Source: Mesenet sp031546805
Lineage (GTDB): Bacteria > Pseudomonadota > Alphaproteobacteria > Rickettsiales > Anaplasmataceae
Reading direction: 5' to 3'
DNA length: 6,903 nt
Assembly (NCBI GenBank): GCA_031546805.1
Contig: JAVBJW010000011.1
Coordinates: 1 to 6,903 of the forward strand
The notes under the pieces were generated by a model. The model worked only from the letters and a program-made list of their open reading frames with translations. It was not told the DNA's origin and did not search any database. A program made the translations under genes and the position numbers. Numbering within the stretch: the first letter of the stretch is position 1; every line of letters begins with the position of its first letter. This document shows, piece by piece, positions 1 to 6,481 of this stretch.

Positions 1-1
1 T

Positions 2-1240
2 TATGTTACTCAAGAAATTGAAAAGATAAGTGATTCTAAAATAGGTTTAAGTTCTAATAATGAGAAGTCCTTTGAGCGAAGACAAAGTAGTGACTCTAGC
101 TCTAGTAGTGATATTTTTAATTCAGAAGATAGTTGCGATTCAGAAGAAGATTCAAGCGATGATGATTCTCTTTTCCCAGAAGACTCTGTTTTAAAAGAGT
201 TAAGAATGTTATTCACTGAAGATGAGAATAGTCTGATTGATGAATTTCGTAGAGAGATGGAAGATATAAATGTAGTAGAAAATAAAGATAAGCAAAATGC
301 TTTAGAACGCATAAGAGATATAACAAATAAATACTTAGCAAGAGGAATTAGAATAAATTCATATTGTAATAATGCTTACACTGTAACAGATTTGATATTA
401 AAAAAGATAGCTAACATTGTACGTACTACCAGACCGGATAATAAGCCACATTATCCTCTTACGAAGAATGAGTTGTTAGGTGGTGACAATGCAGAAATTA
501 TAATGAGCATATGTAATCAGTTATTGTTAAAAGGCGGAGAAGCACATGTTGCTGATGAAAAATCATTCTTATATGAAAATAGAGAATTATTATCCATAGG
601 TTTTACTGAAGACACTGAGTTAAAATGCGACGAAATCATGGACGCAATTGAGAGCGTAGCATATGAGAGTATTGTCAATAAAAACGAACTAACTCAGAAT
701 AATTTTGCAGCAGAAATAGACAATTGCTATTTTTATATAAAATATCCACAAAGCAGTATTGTTGAAATAGCAAGAATCACAAATAATCAAGAAATCAAAG
801 ATTTAAACTTAAGAGTCGGCATATTGCAGATTGGAAAAAGTGCAATTAGAGTTGAAAAATTAGAAGAGAAAAGAAATTACACAGATGTTCCAAAAGGTAG
901 TATTAAAATGTCTTTTACCACTGAAATAGAAGGCAAAGCAGAAAAGATCAGTATTCTTTTGTATCCTGACAAAGAAGATAATAGTGAAATAAGAGTGGAA
1001 CTCGACGAAGAGAATCAGAAGAAATTTGATAAATTGAAGAACAAATCAAGTTTAGGGAAAAACTGTCTTTTAGGAGGAAAAAATATTGCACAAGCTATAC
1101 AAGATAAAGAGTTCACTAAACATGAGTCTTACAAATCATCTACCTTACCCACTCCTTTGAAAGAATCCTCAATCACTAATGTTTTTAGCAGCCTAAGAAA
1201 TAAATGCGAACAATTTGGAAAATATGTATTGGGTGGGTAA
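2..1240 (+). CDS. Unrecognised protein with acidic Ser-rich segment, 5'-partial
   Basis: I do not recognise this protein. The frame is open from base 2, so the first visible ATG (206) is probably internal and the true start lies left of the window; 412 residues are visible. Visible residues about 29-61 (nt 86-184) form a low-complexity tract of Ser, Asp and Glu, probably a disordered acidic linker. A helical section follows, containing GGDNAEIIMSICNQLL. The part around visible residues 235-335 alternates hydrophobic and charged residues, as beta strands do (YFYIKY, VGILQIG, KISILLYP). The protein ends in VLGG. No signal peptide, membrane segment or catalytic motif is visible in this portion. 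A probable terminator overlaps the stop codon, so the gene seems transcriptionally separate from the next ones. It could be a secreted or host-interacting protein, but nothing here proves that. The reading frame is secure; the function is unknown. Confidence 0.85.
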   Translation, partial: YVTQEIEKISDSKIGLSSNNEKSFERRQSSDSSSSSDIFNSEDSCDSEEDSSDDDSLFPEDSVLKELRMLFTEDENSLIDEFRREMEDINVVENKDKQNALERIRDITNKYLARGIRINSYCNNAYTVTDLILKKIANIVRTTRPDNKPHYPLTKNELLGGDNAEIIMSICNQLLLKGGEAHVADEKSFLYENRELLSIGFTEDTELKCDEIMDAIESVAYESIVNKNELTQNNFAAEIDNCYFYIKYPQSSIVEIARITNNQEIKDLNLRVGILQIGKSAIRVEKLEEKRNYTDVPKGSIKMSFTTEIEGKAEKISILLYPDKEDNSEIRVELDEENQKKFDKLKNKSSLGKNCLLGGKNIAQAIQDKEFTKHESYKSSTLPTPLKESSITNVFSSLRNKCEQFGKYVLGG

Positions 1241-1260
1241 AACTACCTACTTTATCTTTT
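1233..1260 (+). terminator. Probable Rho-independent terminator
   Basis: GTGGGTA (1233-1239) pairs with TACCTAC (1244-1250) to make a 7-bp stem with one G-U pair and an AAAC loop. A T-rich tail, TTTATCTTTT (1251-1260), follows. The stem begins inside the last Gly codon of the upstream gene and includes the first two bases of its stop codon. Position and shape fit an intrinsic terminator separating this gene from the promoter downstream. The stem is short and the T run is interrupted, so it may be leaky. Confidence 0.5.
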
Positions 1261-1311
1261 ATAATCTTTCTCAAAAAACTTAAGCCAGCAATATTAGGGG
1301 CCAAAAATAAC

Positions 1312-1341
1312 TTGATATACTACCTTAAATTATTGTAATAT
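1312..1341 (+). promoter_or_regulatory. Putative sigma70-type promoter for the 743-aa gene
   Basis: TTGATA (1312-1317, five of six matches to TTGACA) lies 18 bases upstream of TAATAT (1336-1341, four of six matches to TATAAT). This is the best -35/-10 pair in the gap that follows the terminator. Transcription would begin near 1348, leaving a leader of only about 20 bases with a GGGGGA ribosome-binding site at 1358-1363, six bases before the ATG at 1370. AT-rich sequence gives chance matches easily, so this is a moderate call supported mainly by position. Confidence 0.45.
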
Positions 1342-1369
1342 TAACATACATTTAAGTGGGGGATTTTTA

Positions 1370-3601
1370 ATGCCTGGTTTTTTTAATAAGTCGTTTGAAG
1401 AACAAGTAAAAATAGCAATTGACTGTAGTGATCCAAAACTTCTTCAGATGCTTCTAGGACCAAAAAATTGTCAATTATGGGAATATTGGCTCATTCATTC
1501 AATATTCTCTCATAATATTTTGGCTGTAATTAAAGTTGCTGAGCATCAATTACCTATTGATATTTTAAATTCTCAGAGAAGTACCTTGGAAGGAAAATTT
1601 TGGCAGGTGAATGTAGAAACCGGTGATAATGTCATGTGTACCACACCAACGGAAAAGATGGCTGAGGTTAACAAAGCTTTGGAAGAAAATAAGAACAAGG
1701 TCCTTGAAAGATACAAGAGCTGTATGAACTCAAGTAATAACTCTAAAACAGAAATGGTTAGTATTCCGCTTTTTTACGATGTCTCGCGTGGAGTTAGCTA
1801 TTCTATGTTTAGTAGTTTGGATGAATGCTCTGAAAGAGCAAAGGATATAAAAAAAGTTGTCGAGAGATTTAAAAATAATCCTGCTATTCTTCAGGCATTG
1901 ACGTTAGATTTTTCTCCTCAATACAACGAAATATGTCAAGGAATTAGTCAAGAGTATCAGCTTAAGGTCACAGAAACAGATAAGATTGCCGATTTAGTTA
2001 ATGAACTTAGAAATAAATATCTGTTGATAGCAGATAATGATGAAAGAATAGAGTTGGTATTAAATCAACTTAGAGAGGACATAATAAACAAAATAAGAGA
2101 TGAAGAACTTATAGATGAAATGTATGAAAAATTGCTAGATAATGTATTAAATGCTGCAAGGAATAATAGGAGTCATGTTTTTCATCAAGATATAATAAAT
2201 ACTAGTATAGGGTATGTAAAAAATAAGATAAAAAAGAATAGTAATGTCAACAATGATAGCATCAAATTATTAAATGATTCTTTAGGATATGCTGCAGAGA
2301 AAACTAAACCAGATCTAAACATTATAAACGTATTACTTATAAATGGAGCATCTTTACTTAATTCATACTGTGGTGCGGATCATAATGGTAGAAGTCAGTC
2401 AACTAGAGATTATTTTCTTAAATCCTCAAATTCAGACCTAATGTCTTTTCCTGACAAATCGATCTTCACGATAATGAAAGAAGCTCATAAAGTACTCTTT
2501 GACTTTCCTATTATGAAAGGAGAAATAAATCTAGCTGAAGTATTGTCTGTTGTTCCTTCTAAGTTTGCAGAATTTAAAGGGGATAAGAAGAATAAGCCTA
2601 TTCTTACGAAAGTAGGAGAGAAAGGTGAAAAGAAACTAATGGAATTATTAAATGATTACAAAAAATTGATTGAAGAGAAGGAATCTGGTAGGGATACGCG
2701 TAATATTGCAGAAAAGTTATGGTCTAAGTTACTTAATATATTTAGTAAATCAGTAAATAACCAAGTAAAAAAGGATTACACGTCGGTTTACAAGAAATTG
2801 GATGAGTGCATCGAAGTAGGCTACTTGGCGGTGGCAACAGGTGATGATAAAGTGATAATTGATTATGCAAGAGTAGTAAAAAAAGAACAAGAAGGTGAAA
2901 GAGATGAAGATGTGAAAAAATTATATGATATCTTTCTCACAATCCTTTTCGAGCATCAAGATTTAGTGAAACTTTCATGGAAAGAAGTAATTCCTTATAA
3001 ATTTAAGCGTCTTGTAAAATGGAACCCTGCTTGGGAGAAAATACTTACCTCGCCAAAACTTAAAGACGTAAAATATGATATTCCAGAACTTAACGATGTT
3101 ATTCCAGATATTAAAGGTAAAAATTACGATACAAGAGCTAGTGAGTGGTCTCACAACAACCATACAATTATACAAGGTAAAATAGAAAAAAAACGTTTAG
3201 CTCAAAGTGAAGAAAATGCAGAATTAAAAGTGAAGATAGATGAAGAGAGAACTAGGGCAGAAGAAGAGAGAATTAGGGCAGATGGGTTAGAACTAGACAG
3301 AAGAGCTAGAAGGGCTTTTACAAGAGAAATACGTAAACTTGATGATGAGTTAGGAGATGTAGTGGAAAATAGTCAAGATCAGATAGTAGATGCAGTAGTA
3401 AATTATGCCATGGGTCATAGACAACATCCTCCAGAACCAACAGTTAGTACAGTAATGGAAGAGATAAAGTTAAATAGAGAACAAGTGATAAAAGAAGGTA
3501 CAGTTAATGTTGGACTAATTGATGCTGGAATAAGAAGTATTCTCACTAATGTGAATGTTGAACCATGGACAAGTCATACGTCAAAAATGAGTAGGAGATG
3601 A
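1370..3601 (+). CDS. Unrecognised 743-aa protein with C-terminal coiled-coil module shared with the next gene
   Basis: I do not recognise a named family. The ATG follows GTGGGGGA with good spacing (GGGGGA 1358-1363), so the start is well supported. There is no signal peptide or clear membrane segment; the protein looks cytosolic or secreted by a signal-peptide-independent route. Residues about 8-65 and 297-332 (NIINVLLINGASLLN) resemble degenerate ankyrin-type helix pairs; this is weak. Residues 150-270 and 415-540 are mostly charged helices. Residues about 605-660 form a charged coiled coil with two tandem heptads (EERTRAE, EERIRAD). A small conserved segment follows (about 661-737), containing LDDELGDVVE, VMEEIKLNR and IRSILTNVNVEPWTSH. 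Residues 613-737 closely match the C-terminus of the downstream J-domain protein. The tail SKMSRR is basic. Only 27 bases separate it from the next gene, with no terminator, so co-transcription is likely. A structural or effector-like protein using the C-terminal module to bind a common partner is an inference. Confidence 0.88.
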   Translation: MPGFFNKSFEEQVKIAIDCSDPKLLQMLLGPKNCQLWEYWLIHSIFSHNILAVIKVAEHQLPIDILNSQRSTLEGKFWQVNVETGDNVMCTTPTEKMAEVNKALEENKNKVLERYKSCMNSSNNSKTEMVSIPLFYDVSRGVSYSMFSSLDECSERAKDIKKVVERFKNNPAILQALTLDFSPQYNEICQGISQEYQLKVTETDKIADLVNELRNKYLLIADNDERIELVLNQLREDIINKIRDEELIDEMYEKLLDNVLNAARNNRSHVFHQDIINTSIGYVKNKIKKNSNVNNDSIKLLNDSLGYAAEKTKPDLNIINVLLINGASLLNSYCGADHNGRSQSTRDYFLKSSNSDLMSFPDKSIFTIMKEAHKVLFDFPIMKGEINLAEVLSVVPSKFAEFKGDKKNKPILTKVGEKGEKKLMELLNDYKKLIEEKESGRDTRNIAEKLWSKLLNIFSKSVNNQVKKDYTSVYKKLDECIEVGYLAVATGDDKVIIDYARVVKKEQEGERDEDVKKLYDIFLTILFEHQDLVKLSWKEVIPYKFKRLVKWNPAWEKILTSPKLKDVKYDIPELNDVIPDIKGKNYDTRASEWSHNNHTIIQGKIEKKRLAQSEENAELKVKIDEERTRAEEERIRADGLELDRRARRAFTREIRKLDDELGDVVENSQDQIVDAVVNYAMGHRQHPPEPTVSTVMEEIKLNREQVIKEGTVNVGLIDAGIRSILTNVNVEPWTSHTSKMSRR
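3206..3577 (+). repeat. Shared 3' coding cassette, copy 1
   Basis: This is the first copy of a direct repeat lying at the 3' end of two neighbouring genes. Bases 3206-3404 match 5270-5468 with four mismatches in 199 (two silent, two Asn-to-Asp). Bases 3405-3529 diverge clearly and carry one extra codon. Bases 3530-3577 match 5591-5638 exactly over 48 bases. The repeat encodes the coiled coil and C-terminal domain. Within it, a 21-base unit starting at 3242 and 3263 repeats once and encodes the tandem heptads. Confidence 0.92.
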
Positions 3602-3628
3602 TAGAGCTGAAATCCGGGGGTAAAAATC

Positions 3629-5665
3629 ATGAAGAAAAGAAAAAAAGCTCTTTTATGCCTTTCAATATTAACACATGCTGTTTTTTGGGGATCATTGGCT
3701 TCATCATTGCTTGGTAGGCCTATCTACTCAGATAGAAGAGGTAATTTTATATTACTTACAGCTTTAGGTGCTACAGCTGCAATATTGAGTACTGCTTTTA
3801 TTTTGACTAGGAAACAATTAAAGGGGGAGGATATTATGGAGGGAAGAGCATCTGGTATTGTAAATACTATTACAAACAGCCTTGTAAATAAAGTAAGTTG
3901 CGTAGCTAGCACTGTAAAAAGTAAAGCAGGTTATGGTAGTACAGAAATAGGGAAATCTTTACAAAAAAAGAAGGAACCTTTAATACAAGGATTGTGTAAA
4001 GTTGATGGTAAAGAAGGCACAAGTTTAGGTGAGGCGCTGGAGAAGCTAAAGCTTGAATGGCTTTTAATATATCTTGATCACAGCCTTATACAAGTAGAAC
4101 AAGGTAAAAAGCCTAAAGATTGGCATGAGCAATATTTTAAGGATCAGGTTAATCAAGCTTTCAGAAGGTTATCGTTGGTACATCATCCTGATAAAAGTAG
4201 CAGTAACGATAATGCTCAAAGAGTGATAAATGATGTATGGCAAGTAATGAGGAAAATACATGAGTATGCTATGCACATTAAGGATAAAGGTGGATCTGTA
4301 TATAGGGAACATGGGTATGTATATAGGTTGTTTAGTTATGTTCCAGTAAGCATAATCAATGGCAATCAAGATGTATCTCAAGTAATAAACATGGCCGCAT
4401 ACAGGAAATTGCATGACTTAGAGTATTGGGAAGGAGCATCATTAATCCCAGCACGTAATAACTATTTAGGTGAAATGAAGAGGGTTATAATTGGGGCACT
4501 ACAGATAGATTTAGAATCGATAAGAACAATGTTTGATGGCGGTTCCATGGATCAAGAGAAGATTAAAATTATACATAATATGGTAAATAAGTCAAAAGAA
4601 GAGCTTAATGAATGCTGTAATAAATATAAAGAAGAATATAAAAAGCATTGGCTGGAGAAACTAAAATTACTAAATGAGGAGTGTTGCAAGTCTAAAGAGT
4701 TAGAAATGATAAGGTCGGAGATAGAAGAGTTATTAAAAGAAAGTGAACAACAATATAAGCTGCTAGGAGGTTACAAATCAAATAAAGTAAAGCCGGATGA
4801 AGTGTTTGTACAGCCAATACTAAAATATACTGATTTAGCAAAAAAATACTATAAGTTTATTCTTAAGCTCTGTGAAGATATAAAGAGTTGTTTTTACAAG
4901 TGGGGTCCACTAGGTGGTGGGTTTGATTCTTGTGCACTTGATAAGCAGAAGTTTGTAGTAGGAAATAGTGAAACAGAGTTTGTTACAGAAAGCAAGAAGT
5001 ATATAAAGAAGCTTTCACATAATAAGTTATCTGAGTTTTTAGGCCTCATGATAAATTATTATTGTTATGAACAAAATGAAAAAGAGCTAAGAGAAGAGAT
5101 CGAAAAATACTATCGTAAAAAAGTGGGGAGAAAAGAAATAGGGAATGTGCTAATTTTTGCATTAGATAGATTGGCAGAGCTATACCAAGAAGAATTTAAA
5201 CAAGAGGAAACATGGTTTGAAAAAGAAAGGAAAAGACAGGAAGAAGCTGAAAAGGAAGCTGAAAGAATAAGTGAAGAAAATGCAGAATTAAAAGTGAAGA
5301 TAGATGAAGAAAGAACTAGGGCAGAAGAAGAGAGAATTAGGGCAGATGGGTTAGAACTAGACAGAAGAGCTAGAAGGGCTTTTACAAGAGAAATACGTAA
5401 ACTTGATGATGAGTTAGGAGATGTAGTGGAAGATAGTCAAGATCAGATAGTAGATGCAGTGGTAGATTGCACTGTGAAGGGTAGATATTCCCCAGAACCA
5501 ATAATTATTACAGTAATGGAAGAGATAAAGCTCAATAGGAATCAAGTAATAAGAGAAAATACAATTAATGCTGGGCTAATTGGTGAGGGGATAAGAAGTA
5601 TTCTCACTAATGTGAATGTTGAACCATGGACAAGTCATGCATCGGAAGTAGATATGGCTTTTTGA
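3629..5665 (+). CDS. Membrane-anchored J-domain (DnaJ-like) co-chaperone with C-terminal coiled coil
   Basis: J-domain proteins stimulate the ATPase of DnaK (Hsp70) through an HPD motif. Here HPD is residues 186-188 in LSLVHHPDKS. It is preceded by a helix-II-like basic stretch (about 171-184, VNQAFRRLSLV) and followed by a helix-III-like stretch (about 194-218). Helix I is less typical. There is no Gly/Phe region or zinc finger, so it is a class C type J-protein. Residues about 7-28 and 39-60 are hydrophobic, with a Lys/Arg-rich start (MKKRKK), suggesting a two-pass membrane hairpin that leaves the J domain cytosolic. Residues 310-375 and 485-600 are strongly helical and charged, the latter a coiled coil. 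Residues 548-670 are the module shared with the upstream protein. GGGGG (3616-3620) lies eight bases before the ATG, supporting this start, but a better internal ribosome site precedes Met70 (3836). It probably forms an operon with the upstream gene. The substrate and partner are unknown. Confidence 0.87.
   Translation: MKKRKKALLCLSILTHAVFWGSLASSLLGRPIYSDRRGNFILLTALGATAAILSTAFILTRKQLKGEDIMEGRASGIVNTITNSLVNKVSCVASTVKSKAGYGSTEIGKSLQKKKEPLIQGLCKVDGKEGTSLGEALEKLKLEWLLIYLDHSLIQVEQGKKPKDWHEQYFKDQVNQAFRRLSLVHHPDKSSSNDNAQRVINDVWQVMRKIHEYAMHIKDKGGSVYREHGYVYRLFSYVPVSIINGNQDVSQVINMAAYRKLHDLEYWEGASLIPARNNYLGEMKRVIIGALQIDLESIRTMFDGGSMDQEKIKIIHNMVNKSKEELNECCNKYKEEYKKHWLEKLKLLNEECCKSKELEMIRSEIEELLKESEQQYKLLGGYKSNKVKPDEVFVQPILKYTDLAKKYYKFILKLCEDIKSCFYKWGPLGGGFDSCALDKQKFVVGNSETEFVTESKKYIKKLSHNKLSEFLGLMINYYCYEQNEKELREEIEKYYRKKVGRKEIGNVLIFALDRLAELYQEEFKQEETWFEKERKRQEEAEKEAERISEENAELKVKIDEERTRAEEERIRADGLELDRRARRAFTREIRKLDDELGDVVEDSQDQIVDAVVDCTVKGRYSPEPIIITVMEEIKLNRNQVIRENTINAGLIGEGIRSILTNVNVEPWTSHASEVDMAF
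3823..3838 (+). promoter_or_regulatory. Strong internal Shine-Dalgarno and in-frame ATG (Met70)
   Basis: GGGGGAGG (3823-3830) contains a perfect GGAGG and is followed after five bases by ATG (3836-3838), in frame with the J-domain gene at Met70. This is a better ribosome-binding site than the one at the first ATG (3629). Initiation here would give a 609-residue form without the two membrane segments but with the J domain and coiled coil intact. The site could also be a chance result of the Lys-Gly-Glu-Asp codons; use in vivo is not shown. Confidence 0.45.
5270..5638 (+). repeat. Shared 3' coding cassette, copy 2
   Basis: This is the second copy of the direct repeat at 3206-3577. The 199-base block 5270-5468 is about 98% identical to its partner, the middle block 5469-5590 is clearly diverged, and the final 48-base block 5591-5638 is identical. 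Identity begins abruptly at AGTGAAGAAAATGC, whereas the upstream coding sequences of the two genes are unrelated. The tails after the repeat also differ (SKMSRR in the upstream gene, SEVDMAF here). Confidence 0.92.
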
Positions 5666-5694
5666 TCTATAATAGCTTTAGCATTAGAATACGT

Positions 5695-5718
5695 TACAAT
5701 ATTTTTATTGTGTGGGGG
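5695..5718 (+). promoter_or_regulatory. Possible -10 element, small dyad and G-rich ribosome site before the ankyrin gene
   Basis: The 55-base gap after the J-domain gene contains TACAAT (5695-5700, five of six matches to TATAAT) but no convincing -35. Overlapping it is a perfect inverted repeat, ACAATA (5696-5701), TTTT, TATTGT (5706-5711). GGGGG (5714-5718) follows, only two bases before the ATG at 5721, which is unusually close for a Shine-Dalgarno. The dyad could be an operator, an mRNA hairpin near the start codon, or chance in AT-rich DNA. The gene may also be read through from upstream. Confidence 0.25.
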
Positions 5719-5720
5719 AT

Positions 5721-6470
5721 ATGGAAGAAAAAGAAGTAGTTTTAGCAAATGCAATAGGAGGCAGTATTGGATCTGCAATAGCATTCGCAGCATTTAGGAC
5801 AAAAAGTAAAAAGTTAGTTTATTCCTTCCTTTTAGGAAGTTCTCTTGCATTATGTACTCTGGGCATATTTCAAAAATTAGAAAACATGTTATTAGATGCT
5901 AGTAGATGTGGAGATACAGCAAAAGTAAAATTTCTTTTAAAAATAGGAATGAGTGTTATCACTGGAAATTCTTTGAAAGAAGCACTTTTGCTTTCAGCTG
6001 TTGAAGGTAATCACATAGAAACAGTAAAATTACTTCTTCAGTACAAAGTAAATGTTAATTATGGTCTTCCTTTAATGTTAGCTATAAGAAATGGGTATAT
6101 AGAAATAATAGAGTTATTTTTAGAGCATGGTGCAGATGTTAATGCCAAAGATTCTTGTAATAATACACCACTACATGAGTCAGTGATTGTCAATGGTCAT
6201 ATAGAAATGGTAAGACTACTGGTAGAAAATGGTGCTGATATCAATGCAGTAGGTTATTATGGTTGTACACCTCTAAATCGAGCTCTCCATTATGAACCAT
6301 CAGAAATAATTATATTCCTTTTAAAAAAAGGAGCAGATGCTAATCTTCCGGACATTGATCAATTTACTCCTATGTGTAATTTGTTATCATTATCTAATAT
6401 ACATGAATATGGCTCTGCCAGACACTATTTAAAGACTTTTGTCACTCTTCTAATCTTTGTGCCAATTTAA
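5721..6470 (+). CDS. Ankyrin-repeat protein with N-terminal membrane hairpin, prematurely ended
   Basis: Ankyrin repeats are protein-binding scaffolds. Five to six are visible: a degenerate one (about 53-82), then about 86-113, 115-143 (ending LFLEHGADVNAKD), 147-176 (TPLHESVI, LLVENGADINA), 180-209 (TPLNRALH, LLKKGADANLPD), and a last one starting at about 213 (QFTPMCNLL) that is cut off. Residues about 7-25 and 32-50 are hydrophobic with Arg/Lys between them, so the protein is probably a two-pass membrane protein with cytosolic repeats. I chose the ATG at 5721 (249 residues). An in-frame GTG at 5712 would add three residues but would use the G-rich ribosome site as coding sequence. The frame ends at TAA 6468-6470 after an atypical tail (IFVPI), while a long -1 frame carries on downstream. 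The product is therefore probably truncated relative to its relatives. Co-transcription with the J-domain gene is possible; the gap is 55 bases. Confidence 0.8.
   Translation: MEEKEVVLANAIGGSIGSAIAFAAFRTKSKKLVYSFLLGSSLALCTLGIFQKLENMLLDASRCGDTAKVKFLLKIGMSVITGNSLKEALLLSAVEGNHIETVKLLLQYKVNVNYGLPLMLAIRNGYIEIIELFLEHGADVNAKDSCNNTPLHESVIVNGHIEMVRLLVENGADINAVGYYGCTPLNRALHYEPSEIIIFLLKKGADANLPDIDQFTPMCNLLSLSNIHEYGSARHYLKTFVTLLIFVPI
6428..6434 (+). other. TTTAAAG heptamer in -1 frameshift phase
   Basis: TTTAAAG sits in the zero frame of the ankyrin gene as T TTA AAG (Leu-Lys codons 6429-6434), the X XXY YYZ arrangement of -1 slippery sites. Slippage here would enter the -1 frame, which is open from 6407 to the window end and bypasses the stop at 6468. 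I see no upstream Shine-Dalgarno-like stimulator and no stable downstream stem, so programmed frameshifting is only a possibility. A simple base deletion near 6456-6458 explains the break at least as well. Confidence 0.2.
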
Positions 6471-6481
6471 CTGAATGGCAT

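Noticed and set aside
10..312. Minus-strand open frame of 100 codons rich in Ser and Leu
   Set aside because: It is the antisense of the acidic Ser-rich coding tract; the composition is a mirror effect and there is no ribosome site or gene-like context.
1072..1088. AGGAGG followed by ATATTG inside the first gene
   Set aside because: It encodes a Gly-Gly pair. The only start-like TTG is out of frame and no downstream reading frame benefits from it.
1370..3601. Cytoplasmic-incompatibility (Cif) type effector
   Set aside because: The size and Wolbachia-like setting prompted the idea, but I could not recognise Cif sequence blocks, and no nuclease or Ulp1-type protease motif is visible.
3602..3628. 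Possible terminator or promoter between the 743-aa gene and the J-domain gene
   Set aside because: The 27-base gap has no stem with a T run and no -10/-35 pair; it holds only the ribosome site.
2975..4414. Minus-strand open frames at 2975-3175, 3724-3912 and 4169-4414
   Set aside because: All lie opposite well-supported + strand genes, have no recognisable protein features and are expected by chance in this composition.
5756..5769. AGGAGG inside the ankyrin gene near its start
   Set aside because: No ATG or GTG follows at useful spacing and the nearby TTG is out of frame; it is simply the Gly-Gly codons of the first membrane segment.
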